In this document: positions 1 to 6,747 of the stretch, in pieces
Layout: each line of letters starts with the position of its first letter
Position numbering within the stretch: position 1 is the first letter of the stretch
Assembly: GCA_013205335.1 (NCBI GenBank)
Contig: JABMNB010000764.1
Span: forward strand, 1 to 7,143
Direction: 5' to 3'
Source: Rhodospirillales bacterium
GTDB lineage: Bacteria; Pseudomonadota; Alphaproteobacteria; Reyranellales; Reyranellaceae
DNA length: 7,143 nucleotides
Translations under genes and position numbers: made by a program
The notes under the pieces: model-generated
The model's input: only the letters and a program-made list of their open reading frames with translations
Database searches by the model: none
What the model was told of the DNA's origin: nothing

Positions 1-431
1 GCGACCGACCCGATCATCCCGATCGTGCCGCGCCCGACCCGGCTCATGGCGCCGGCAAAGGCCTCGGCGAACAGGACGGGCGAGACGCCATTGACCTCGA
101 TCGAATGCCGCGCCTGTTCGATATTGTCCTGGCAGGGCTGCTGGGGCGACAGTACGCCATGGGCGATCAGCGCCATGTCGATCGGGCGCTCTGCCGTCCA
201 GCGCGCCACCGCCGCGGCGATCGCCGAGGCGGAAAGGAAGTCCAGCGTCTCGACCGAGATCTCAGCCTGGCCACCGCGGGCGCGCAGGTCGGCGGCAATC
301 CGCCCGGCAAGCTCGACGTTCCGCGCGACCAGGATCAGCTCGACGGGTCCGCGTTGCACCCACAGCCGGCAGCAATGCTCGGCGATGGCCGATGTCGCGC
401 CGATCACGACGATGCGCTTCTTCTGGTCCAA
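1..431 (-). CDS. dprE2: DprE2-like short-chain dehydrogenase/reductase, N-terminal part (cut by left edge)
   Basis: The first 143 codons are present; the C-terminal half lies beyond the window. Reading back from 431 gives a Rossmann start (IVVIGATSAIAE, residues 7-18), the variant glycine motif typical of DprE2-like SDRs (GGTSEIG in Mycobacterium). Next come LILVAR (about residues 33-38), a conserved LDF (62-64, the acidic residue that contacts adenine), DMALIAHGVL (about 84-93, equivalent to the NAG motif) and IEVNGVSPV (about 109-117). The catalytic Ser/Tyr/Lys lie outside. An in-frame TGA lies just upstream of codon 1, so the start must be the TTG at 431 or a later GTG. The TTG follows the dprE1 stop by one base and has a purine-rich GGGGCGG before it, so it is preferred. 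By family knowledge DprE2 reduces the 2-keto intermediate made by DprE1 to polyprenyl-phospho-arabinose with NAD(P)H. Adjacency to the DprE1-like gene is the main argument for this role over a generic SDR. Confidence 0.82.
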   Translation of the reverse strand, partial: MDQKKRIVVIGATSAIAEHCCRLWVQRGPVELILVARNVELAGRIAADLRARGGQAEISVETLDFLSASAIAAAVARWTAERPIDMALIAHGVLSPQQPCQDNIEQARHSIEVNGVSPVLFAEAFAGAMSRVGRGTIGMIGSV

Positions 432-432
432 C

Positions 433-1731
433 TCACCGCCCCATCAAACGTCGGGACATGCCGGAGCTCATCCCTGGATCGCGGAACTTCGCAAGCTCCG
501 GCGCCCGTGGATAGCCCGCTTCGAACAACTCGCGCGGCATGCGGGCGTCCTTGGCGAGGTAGAGGCGTCCGCCGGCGCTCCGCACGACCGCATCGAGCTC
601 GACGAAAAGGCGCTCGGTGCGCAGGCCCCTGTTGGGGAAATCGAGCGACAGCGTGATCCCAGGGGTCGGGAAGCTCAGCAGGCCGGTGGAGAGCCGGTCG
701 CCGAAGGTCTTGATGACGGCGAGGAAGGAGCCCTGGCCCGAACGGGCGATGATGTCGAGGATGTCGCGCAGGGCGGCAGGTCCCGCATCTCGCGGCACGA
801 CGAGCTGGTACTGGAAGAAGCCCCGTGGGCCATAGAGCCGGTTCCAGTCCTGAATGTCATCGAGCGGGAACAGGAACGTATCGAACGGTCGTCGCCTGGC
901 TTGGCTTCGGTGGCTGTTCAGATGGTAGTAGACGCTGTTGAACACCGGCAGGGTCAGCCGGTTGAACGGCGAAAGCGGGGGCGTGACGGGCACGGCGTGA
1001 CGGCGAGACGAGGCCGGTTTGCCGGTTTGGTCGACCGCGGGATTGGCGCGCAGGAAGATCCCGCGCGTGCGGCTGCCCACGGTGCAGTCGATCCACGACA
1101 CGGTGTGTTCCCATAGCGCCTCGGAATCGTCCGCGAGAGTCAGGAATTCCTCGAGGCTGCGGTAGGACAGGATCTCGGTGTCGAGCCACGGCCCAGCCAC
1201 CGGCTGAAGCTGCAGTTCGGCGGTGGCGATGAGGCCGGTGAGGCCGATGCCGCCCACGGTTGCGGCGAACAGGTCGGGCCGCATGCCGGGACCGCAATCG
1301 ACGACCTGGCCGTCGGTACGGACCAGCGTGAGGGTGCGGACGTGATGGCCGAACGAGCCGACCCTGTGATGGTTCTTGCCGTGCACATCGTTGGCGATGG
1401 CGCCGCCCACGCTCACGATCTGGGTGCCCGGGATCACGGGCAGGCCCCAGCCGCGGGGCACTAGGGAGCGCTGGATGTCGCGGAGCTGCACACCGGCCTC
1501 GCAGACCAGGCGACCGGTCTCGGGATCGAACAAATGGAAGCGGTCCAGCCTGGCCGTACTGAGCAGCGTGCCGCCGGGATTTAGGCAGACATCGCCATAG
1601 CTGCGGCCCATACCAAACGGAATTGCCGGTCCCTTGCCGCTGAGTTCATCGGCCAGCGTGGCAATGCCGGACAGTTCGGCGACTTGATGAGGCTCCGCGC
1701 TCAGGCGTCCCCAGGAGGAAACAGGTCTCAT
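433..1731 (-). CDS. dprE1: DprE1-like FAD-dependent polyprenyl-phospho-ribose 2'-oxidase
   Basis: The 432-residue protein resembles mycobacterial DprE1 (461 aa), which oxidises the 2'-OH of decaprenyl-phospho-ribose, the first half of the ribose-to-arabinose epimerisation. Visible landmarks are SSWGRLS (residues 5-11, TGWGR in DprE1), the FAD-binding GMGRSYGD (40-47), PVIPGTQ (98-104), GGAIANDVHGKNHH (109-122, whose first His matches the covalent/near-flavin His132), ATVGGIGLTG (157-166), WNRLYGPRGFFQYQ (296-309), LSLDFP (361-366) and LYLAKD (390-395, Lys394 matching catalytic Lys418). The position of the benzothiazinone-reactive Cys387 is Ser362 here. The reading frame is open up to 1878, but the ATG at 1731 is chosen because homology begins there and an AGGACGG stretch precedes it. 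No signal peptide is seen. It lies directly upstream of the DprE2-like gene with one base between them, so the two are almost certainly co-transcribed and translationally coupled. A general FAD sugar or lactone oxidase is the less likely alternative. Confidence 0.88.
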   Translation of the reverse strand: MRPVSSWGRLSAEPHQVAELSGIATLADELSGKGPAIPFGMGRSYGDVCLNPGGTLLSTARLDRFHLFDPETGRLVCEAGVQLRDIQRSLVPRGWGLPVIPGTQIVSVGGAIANDVHGKNHHRVGSFGHHVRTLTLVRTDGQVVDCGPGMRPDLFAATVGGIGLTGLIATAELQLQPVAGPWLDTEILSYRSLEEFLTLADDSEALWEHTVSWIDCTVGSRTRGIFLRANPAVDQTGKPASSRRHAVPVTPPLSPFNRLTLPVFNSVYYHLNSHRSQARRRPFDTFLFPLDDIQDWNRLYGPRGFFQYQLVVPRDAGPAALRDILDIIARSGQGSFLAVIKTFGDRLSTGLLSFPTPGITLSLDFPNRGLRTERLFVELDAVVRSAGGRLYLAKDARMPRELFEAGYPRAPELAKFRDPGMSSGMSRRLMGR

Positions 1732-1896
1732 CCGTCCTGTGCCCGAAAAGCTAATTTTTACAAAATGATGGTACTTCGTCCGCCGGCTAAAGGCCATGCA
1801 AATAACGCCTCTCCGGCAGGTCGCGACCGGCGGCAGGGATTGCCAGCGTCCATGGGAGCCCGCATAGATGACTCTCATGAAGGGTGTCCTGGGGCA
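1732..1896. promoter_or_regulatory. divergent intergenic region between dprE1-like and UbiA-like genes
   Basis: These 165 bp separate two gene starts that point away from each other, so the region must hold promoters for both directions or be crossed by one of them. An AT-rich patch at about 1751-1767 (ctaatttttacaaaat) is the only marked drop in GC and lies 20-35 bp before the dprE1 start, a plausible place for its -10 element. I could not place convincing -35/-10 pairs. Both flanking frames remain open across much of this region (to 1878 on minus, back to 1684 on plus), which makes the exact starts less certain. Confidence 0.35.
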
Positions 1897-2760
1897 ATGA
1901 GTTCACTTTCGTCAAATACGACGATGGTGGGGCTAATCCAGCTTGTTCGGCCGAAGCAGTGGGTGAAGAACGTCTTCGTCTTCGCCCCCTTGGTGTTTGC
2001 CCGCGAGTTCACTAATCCCGCGTCGATAAAGCTCTCGCTGCTGGCCTTCATCCTGTTCTGTGCCGCGTCTTCGGCCTGCTACATCGTGAACGATCTCCAC
2101 GATATCGAGCGAGACCGGCGGCATCCGACCAAGCGCCTGTCACGACCACTCGCCGCCGGCCGCGTCCGGCCCAGCGGGGCGCTCGCTCTGCTGGGCGTGA
2201 TCCTGGCGGGGCTTGCTGTGGCGGCGATCTTCCAACCCTACGTCATGATGGTGATCGTGGGCTATCTGATGCTCAACATCGCCTACACGTTCGCGCTGAA
2301 GCAGCAGCCCGTCCTCGACATATTCAGCATCGCCATCGGCTTCGTGCTGCGCATCTGCGCCGGCGCCGTCGTGCTCGACCTGCCGTTGTCGAGTTGGATG
2401 TTGATCACCACGCTCTGTCTCGCCTTGTACCTTGCGGCCGTGAAGCGGCGGCAGGAGCTGCTGGGCAGCGGCTCGGACGGCCGCGAGGTGCTGGACAAGT
2501 ACTCGCCGTCGCTGATCGAGCGCTACGCTGAGATGTCGGCGACGGGCGCGCTGGTCTTCTACAGCCTGTTCGTGATGTCGGCGAACCAGAAACTGACGGC
2601 GACCATCCCTTTGGTGATCTTCGGCCTGTTTCGCTACTGGTACGTGGTGGAGCGGCTGGGCGCCGGCGAGTCGCCGACCGACGCGCTGCTGTTGGACCTG
2701 CCGTTGCTCGCGACCGTGGTGGCCTGGGTCGCGGTCTGCGCCATCGTTCTCTACTCGTAG
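1897..2760 (+). CDS. UbiA-family polyprenyl-phosphate phosphoribosyltransferase-like protein
   Basis: A 287-residue multi-pass membrane protein of the UbiA superfamily, close in pattern to mycobacterial Rv3806c. That enzyme transfers 5-phosphoribose from PRPP to decaprenyl phosphate, the first lipid-linked step toward arabinose. Key stretches are LVRPKQWVKN (residues 16-25), the metal/diphosphate motif NDLHDIERD (65-73) followed by HPTKRLSRPLAAG (76-88), AYTFALKQQPVLDI (129-142) and YLAAVKRRQEL (178-188). LDKYSPSLIERYAE (199-212) resembles the matching loop in Rv3806c. About eight or nine hydrophobic segments are visible (for example 44-64, 96-127, 140-160, 167-182, 212-228, 267-285). The frame is open from 1684, but the ATG at 1897 is chosen because the family homology begins shortly after it. 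The Shine-Dalgarno there is weak (GGGG at 1891), and the ATG at 1924 is a possible alternative. HPTKR after the Asp motif favours the phosphoribosyltransferase subgroup over quinone or heme prenyltransferases. It is divergent from dprE1 and convergent with the GtrA gene. Confidence 0.88.
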   Translation: MSSLSSNTTMVGLIQLVRPKQWVKNVFVFAPLVFAREFTNPASIKLSLLAFILFCAASSACYIVNDLHDIERDRRHPTKRLSRPLAAGRVRPSGALALLGVILAGLAVAAIFQPYVMMVIVGYLMLNIAYTFALKQQPVLDIFSIAIGFVLRICAGAVVLDLPLSSWMLITTLCLALYLAAVKRRQELLGSGSDGREVLDKYSPSLIERYAEMSATGALVFYSLFVMSANQKLTATIPLVIFGLFRYWYVVERLGAGESPTDALLLDLPLLATVVAWVAVCAIVLYS

Positions 2761-2769
2761 GGGCGCCGG

Positions 2770-3183
2770 TTACTTGCGGGCGAACGTATAGAAGCTGTGG
2801 CCGACATAGCTGGTGACCGCCGGCGCCAGCACGCCAACCAGGTGGGCGATGTCGTCGGCATGCCAGGTGAAGGCGATGGCGGGGAACACGATCCGGGCGA
2901 GACCGACGCTGATTGCCCAGACGAAGCTCAGGGCCACGATGTTGACCAGGACGAAGCGGCGGACCTCGGAGGCAACCGAGCGGCCCGAGGCGTCGAAGAC
3001 GAAGCGGCGCGCCAGCAGGTAGGCGGTCGTCATGCCGAGAAGGTAGGCCATGACCACCGCCGCTTCGAAGGGCATCAGGTAGTTGAGCACGTACCGGCTG
3101 AGCAGGTTGACCAGGGCGGCGATGCCGCCCGTGGCCAGGAATTTCAGAAACCGGGGGTCATCGGTTCTCGGCGCGCCACACAC
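2770..3183 (-). CDS. GtrA-family four-helix membrane protein
   Basis: A 137-residue protein with the GtrA pattern: FLKFLATGGIAALVNLLSR leading helix 1 (about residues 12-36), helix 2 (40-58) ending in YLLARRFVF (55-63), helix 3 (76-100) and helix 4 (112-132) ending in SFYTFARK. The two aromatic motifs after helices 2 and 4 mark the internal repeat of the family. GtrA proteins are thought to move or help use polyprenyl-phosphate-linked sugars in the inner membrane. The mycobacterial member Rv3789 lies next to dprE1 and works in arabinan synthesis, which fits this neighbourhood. The proposed start is the GTG at 3183, inside the end of the preceding oxidoreductase gene (26 bp overlap), so coupled translation is likely; no strong Shine-Dalgarno is visible. 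Its stop lies 9 bp from the convergent UbiA-like stop, leaving no space for a separate terminator. Confidence 0.85.
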   Translation of the reverse strand: MCGAPRTDDPRFLKFLATGGIAALVNLLSRYVLNYLMPFEAAVVMAYLLGMTTAYLLARRFVFDASGRSVASEVRRFVLVNIVALSFVWAISVGLARIVFPAIAFTWHADDIAHLVGVLAPAVTSYVGHSFYTFARK

Positions 3184-4468
3184 CGGGATCGGCGACCGCC
3201 TGCGCCATCAGCTTGCCGTAGCGCACGCTTTCGGAAATACCGCGATCCTCAGGATAGTAGAAGCAGGTGTCGGCGATCTGCAGGCCCTGGATCTCTGTCT
3301 GCACCTTTGGGATCTTTGCGAGAAAGCCCGGCTCACAGACGGGCTGGGCGTGTTTGAGCCGGCCGACCTGGCTCGCGAGGAGGTCGCCCGGCTGGAGCGC
3401 GGGGTTGAGCTTCCGCAGGTAGCCGAAGGCCTCTGCGACGAACTCCTCGGAGCTGCGACCGAACTTGGGATGCGTCTGCGGCATGTAGTAGGGCACGTAG
3501 ACGATCGTGTCGGGAAATTTCCGCAGGTTCGAGAATTCAACAATGCCGGGAATGTCGATCGTGGCGTCGTTGACGTTCAGCCAGAAGTGCCCGGTGACCG
3601 GCCTGGCGAGCTTCAGCAGCACGCAGACGATGCCGATATTGCGGATCGCATCGTATCTCGCCTTGGCTTCCGGGGACAGGCCCGGCACCAGGCCGGACAC
3701 GAACGGAGTCGGCACGGTTGCGATCACGGCATCGAAGTCTTGCGCGGTGCCAGCGACGACGAGACCGGTGACGCGTCCATTCTCGGTAGTGACTTCGCTC
3801 ACGCGGGCGCCGAGTTTCAGGGTACCACCGCGTTTCGTTATGGCCTCGACCAGCGCATCGACGAGCGTTTGCGAGCCGCCGTCGATGTAGCCCAGCTCCT
3901 CTTGGAAGATCGACGCCCGCGATGTGCCGACGCGCTTGATGCGGGTCCATATCCAGGCGGCCGAGATGCTGTCGGCAAACTCGAAGAACTTGAGATCGAA
4001 GAGGCGCTTCCACAGGAGGTCATAGGCGCGCTCTCCCTGCCACTTCCTGAACCAGTCCAGGGCGTTCACATTCTCAAGCGGCGACCAGTCGGTGCGGCGG
4101 GTCGACAGGAACATGTGGAGCCCGTAGCGGATCTTCGAGATCAAGCCGAGCCTGGGGAAGGCGAGGAGGGCAAGCGGATCGCCCCAGCGATGGTGCTTGC
4201 CGTCGATGAAGTAGCCCATCGACGTTTTCCGCCAGACTATGCGGTCGGCGATGCCGAGTTCCTCCATCAGCTCGAAGGTCGGCCGATCGGCCTTGCAGAC
4301 GAAATGGTAGAAGCGCTCGATCGACAGCCCGCCGAAGTCGAAATGGGCGGCCATACCGCCGGCCACCCGGTCGGCCTCGAAGATCGTGACTTCGTGCCCG
4401 GCCTCGAGGGCATGATGAGCGGCCGCCAAGCCCATGGCGCCCGCTCCGATGACGGCGACACGAGCCAC
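3158..4468 (-). CDS. FAD/NAD(P)-binding oxidoreductase of the amine-oxidase / protoporphyrinogen-oxidase-like fold
   Basis: A 436-residue flavoprotein. The N-terminus holds the dinucleotide-binding fold VAVIGAGAMGLAAAH (residues 4-18) with the acidic residue at the end of strand 2 (FEADRVAGGMA, 30-40), as in the NAD(P)-binding_8/amino_oxidase families. FYHFVCKADRP (53-63) and GYIDGGSQTLVDAL (about 195-208) fit the middle substrate/FAD-covering region. FYYPEDRGISESVRYGKLMA (about 405-424) is the C-terminal FAD-contact segment. No signal peptide or membrane helix is evident. The GTG start at 4468 lies 2 bases after the epimerase stop, with GGAG at the usual distance, so the two genes are translationally coupled. 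The substrate is not known. Its position beside GtrA, UbiA-like and DprE1-like genes suggests a lipid-linked sugar, a polyprenol or another isoprenoid. Desaturase-like and UDP-galactopyranose-mutase-like activities are alternatives; the characteristic Glf motifs are not seen. Confidence 0.82.
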   Translation of the reverse strand: MARVAVIGAGAMGLAAAHHALEAGHEVTIFEADRVAGGMAAHFDFGGLSIERFYHFVCKADRPTFELMEELGIADRIVWRKTSMGYFIDGKHHRWGDPLALLAFPRLGLISKIRYGLHMFLSTRRTDWSPLENVNALDWFRKWQGERAYDLLWKRLFDLKFFEFADSISAAWIWTRIKRVGTSRASIFQEELGYIDGGSQTLVDALVEAITKRGGTLKLGARVSEVTTENGRVTGLVVAGTAQDFDAVIATVPTPFVSGLVPGLSPEAKARYDAIRNIGIVCVLLKLARPVTGHFWLNVNDATIDIPGIVEFSNLRKFPDTIVYVPYYMPQTHPKFGRSSEEFVAEAFGYLRKLNPALQPGDLLASQVGRLKHAQPVCEPGFLAKIPKVQTEIQGLQIADTCFYYPEDRGISESVRYGKLMAQAVADPGVWRAENR

Positions 4469-4470
4469 GC

Positions 4471-5409
4471 TCAGTACTCCAGGGCGACGCGCGAATAGAC
4501 CGGATCGCGGAAGGTCTCGCGCAGGCCTTCGAGGATCGGCGTCGACTTTACGCGGAAGAGGTGTGGCCAGTCGATCACCTCGAACGTTTCGGGCACGACG
4601 AGGGCGGCGAGCTGGCTCACGGTGAACGGCGGGTTTTTATCCACCAGGGCGTAGAGCTGCAGCAGGGTGCGGAAAAGCCCATAGGGAATGCGGACGATGG
4701 CCGCCCGGGCGCCGCTGGCCTCCTTCAACGCCCGGATCAGATCGATGTAGGTGATCTGATCCTGGCCGGAGATGTTGAACACATGACCGGGCCGCGGCTC
4801 GGCGATGCAGGCGGCGATGATGTTGCAGAAGTCGCCGACATAGAGAGGCTGGCGAAGATACCGCCCGTGGCCGGGGATCGGGAACACCGGCGTGCGGGCC
4901 ATGAAGCGCGCCAGCCAGCCCAGATGCTTGCGATCGAACCAGCCGTACATCAGCGTCGGTCGCAGCACGCAGGTCGGGATGCCGCTGTCGAGGACCAGTT
5001 TCTCCTGTGCCTTCTTGGACTCCGTGTAGAAATCGTGCGCCAGCGAGTTCACCACCGACGAGCTGACGTGGACGATCTGCCCGACGCCGTGCCGGCGGGC
5101 GGCCTCGAGAACCCGCTCGGTCGCGACCACGTTGTTGGCCGTGAACGGCGCCTCGGTGAGAGCCGCGATCTGCGCGTGGCAGAGGACGAGGGTGCTGGCA
5201 CCGGCCAGCGCTTCCTGCCAGCCGTCATCCGTGGCGAGGTCGGCCTCGATCAGCCGGACGTCTGGATGCAGCCGCGCGAAAATCCTGTTGTTGGCAAGAT
5301 GCTTGTCGATGCCGATCAGGGGGCCCATGCCCCGAGCCTTGAGCCGGGGGATGAGATTCTGCCCCGCCAAGCCGGCCACGCCGGTGATTACGATCGGGCG
5401 GAGGCTCAT
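4471..5409 (-). CDS. NAD-dependent epimerase/dehydratase (extended SDR)
   Basis: The 312-residue protein starts with IVITGVAGLAGQNLIPRL (residues 6-23), the TGxxGxxG cofactor motif of extended SDRs, followed by IGID (32-35) and IEADLAT (54-60). HVSSSVV (114-120) supplies the catalytic Ser, YTESK (128-132) the Tyr-x-x-x-Lys pair, and LRPTLMYG (149-156) is the usual substrate-domain entry. RQPLYVGDFCNII (186-198) and HVFNISGQDQITY (209-221) match the nucleotide-sugar epimerase layout. The expected reaction is NAD(P)-dependent epimerisation, dehydration or reduction of a sugar; the substrate cannot be read. The frame extends to a TTG at 5457, but the ATG at 5409 is preferred because the cofactor strand begins four residues later, as usual for the family. 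No good Shine-Dalgarno is seen there. It is the first gene of a minus-strand run with the flavin oxidoreductase and GtrA, with spacings of 2 bp and a 26 bp overlap. Confidence 0.85.
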   Translation of the reverse strand: MSLRPIVITGVAGLAGQNLIPRLKARGMGPLIGIDKHLANNRIFARLHPDVRLIEADLATDDGWQEALAGASTLVLCHAQIAALTEAPFTANNVVATERVLEAARRHGVGQIVHVSSSVVNSLAHDFYTESKKAQEKLVLDSGIPTCVLRPTLMYGWFDRKHLGWLARFMARTPVFPIPGHGRYLRQPLYVGDFCNIIAACIAEPRPGHVFNISGQDQITYIDLIRALKEASGARAAIVRIPYGLFRTLLQLYALVDKNPPFTVSQLAALVVPETFEVIDWPHLFRVKSTPILEGLRETFRDPVYSRVALEY

Positions 5410-5793
5410 CCGGAATTTCTGTCCATGTGCAAATTGGCTGTGGACATAGTCGCCCAAGAACCACTACCCATTGGAAGTTCTCGGCATACAGGGAATTAAA
5501 ATAAGAATTTCTGTTGCGGAATTGGCGAGCCCGCCTCGGAAACCTTTGAGTTGACGGCCTTTTGTGGACTGGCCCACTTTCGGGCAAATTCTGAACATGG
5601 AACGAGGAGCACCAGAAAACTTCGCACCCTCAAGAACAGGGTTCTTGAACTACGGGACGGTACCTTGTTCGCGCCTGAGAGAAAACCCATTCCTGAAGTG
5701 GCGAGAAAGTCTGGTTGCGCCGGAGCAAAAATGCCTTGGCAGATTTTTTTTTTCATAGCGTGCATAGGTGGGTGGATGAAAGGCGTGGAACCT
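5410..5793. other. 384-bp non-coding gap with lower GC, upstream of the epimerase operon
   Basis: No convincing gene is seen on either strand. The short open frames here (up to 89 codons) have no recognisable motif and unlike composition. The GC content is clearly lower than in the flanking genes. The region should carry the promoter of the epimerase-oxidoreductase-GtrA run. An AT-rich patch at about 5494-5510 (TTATTTTAATT read on minus) could be a -10 region. It also holds a perfect dyad at 5630-5648, a 10-bp direct repeat (GAATTTCTGT at 5413-5422 and 5505-5514) and a run of ten T at 5744-5753. Its right end meets the insertion-sequence terminus. Confidence 0.5.
5630..5648. repeat. perfect inverted repeat, 8-bp arms with 3-bp spacer
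   Basis: TCAAGAAC at 5630-5637 is followed, after agg, by its exact complement GTTCTTGA at 5641-5648. There is no T-run after it on either strand, so it is not a typical intrinsic terminator. A symmetric site of this size about 220 bp before the epimerase start could be a regulator-binding site. The half-site CAAGAAC also occurs at 5455-5461, closer to the gene. Confidence 0.45.
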
Positions 5794-6747
5794 TATACCA
5801 ACCGCCAGAATTCATGACACGACAGCCCAGTGCCGTCGTGTGATGGAAGCCACTCTGTCTGGTGCTGCGATGAGGTCTGTCCAGGCGTTGCAGCAGGCCT
5901 CGACGATGGCGTCGTAGGTCTCGTGTACGCGCAGGGCGAGGTTGTTCCTTCGGAGATATTCCCAGACGTTCTCGACCGGGTTGAGTTCGGGGGAGCAGGG
6001 CGGCAGGCGGAGCGGCGTGAGATTGTCTGGCGGCGTAAGGATGTGGCTGGTGTGCCATCCGGCGCCGTCGAGCACGAGGATGCCATGGGCGTCGGGAGCC
6101 ACCGCGCGGCCGATCTCCTGCAAATGGAGGTTCATGGCCTCGGTGTTGGCGCAGGGCATCACGAGAGCGGCGCCGACGGCACGCTGAGGGCAGACCGCTA
6201 CGAACAGATAGGCCCATTCGTAGCGGCTGTTGCGCGGCGCGCGAGGGCGCGAGCCGATGCGGGCCCACAAGCGTGTCAGGGTGCCCTTCTGACCGATCCG
6301 CGCCTCGTCCTGGAACCAGATCTCGATCGGCTTGCCGTCGGCGGCCGCGGGCAGTGCCTCTTTCACCAGGGTGGCGAAGTTTTTTGAACGCCTGCTGTGC
6401 GGCCTCGTCAGTCTGCGGATGGCGCGGTCGCACCGACAGGCGCCTGAACCTGAGTTGTCCGAGAATCCGTCCGACATGGCGCTCCGAGATACCGACACCG
6501 AACCGCGCCTTGATCTCGGCCTGAAGATCGACGCAGCGCCAGCGCACGACGCGGTGCACGGCGATATCGGGGCCTTGTTCGACCAGCCGCGCAGGTTCGG
6601 CCAACTGCGAGGCGTTCAGTCGCGGACGCCGCCCCGACCGCGACCGGTAGCGCAGGCCATCCACTCCCGCCTCGTTGTAGCGGATCACCCAATCCCGCAG
6701 AGTCTGACGATCCATGCCGCCCGCCCGCGCCGCCGCCGGGTGCCGCC
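5794..6747 (-). mobile_element. IS630-family insertion-sequence remnant, 5' end deleted
   Basis: The element is defined by its transposase. The 3' terminus is placed near 5794-5797 because a TATACCAACCGCC sequence there, about 15 bp past the transposase stop, looks like an IS630-type end with the TA target dinucleotide. The opposite end has no matching inverted repeat: the transposase homology begins abruptly near 6742, and the neighbouring GtrA gene stops at 6748. The first roughly 55-60 transposase codons and the left terminal repeat are therefore missing. The outer limits are approximate. Confidence 0.7.
5812..6742 (-). pseudogene. IS630-family transposase, N-terminally truncated and frameshifted
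   Basis: The first part reads from about 6742 through MDRQTLRDWVIRYNEAG (start at 6715), RSRSGRRPRL, VVRWRCVDLQ, FGVGISERHVG and RRLSVRPRHP, the DNA-binding and linker part of IS630 transposases. It ends at QQAFKK, where the frame changes at six A residues (minus strand, 6380-6385). The second frame continues with NFATLVKEAL and the whole DDE catalytic domain: WFQDEAR (first Asp), LVLDGAGWH (second Asp), and SPELNPVENVW (Glu), ending at 5812. The catalytic triad is intact but the parts need a +1 (or -2) shift to join. The usual N-terminal helix-turn-helix start is absent, giving about 300 of the usual 350-360 residues. It is probably dead; a programmed shift at the A-run is possible but does not rescue the missing N-terminus. 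Confidence 0.85.

Noticed and set aside
25..1116. Long plus-strand open frame of 363 codons
   Set aside because: It lies antisense to the DprE1-like and DprE2-like genes, which have clear family motifs; its own translation has low-complexity Arg/Ala/Gly-rich composition with no motif.
1684..1896. N-terminal extension of the UbiA-like protein
   Set aside because: The 71 extra residues are charged, lack membrane or family features, and overlap the start of the divergent dprE1-like gene.
3083..4498. Plus-strand open frame of 471 codons
   Set aside because: It is the antisense shadow of the flavin oxidoreductase (GxGxxG, FAD C-terminal motif); its product has no recognisable domain.
4561..5499. 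Plus-strand open frame of 312 codons
   Set aside because: Antisense to the epimerase, which carries the full SDR motif set; a GC-rich codon-phase shadow.
5731..5753. Possible intrinsic terminator (TGCC-TT-GGCA before ten T)
   Set aside because: The hairpin loop would be only two bases with a 4-bp stem, and no plus-strand gene precedes it.
5496..5765. Small open frames on both strands (up to 89 codons) in the gap
   Set aside because: No motif, no clear ribosome-binding site, and the two strands compete for the same bases; they look like chance frames in lower-GC DNA.
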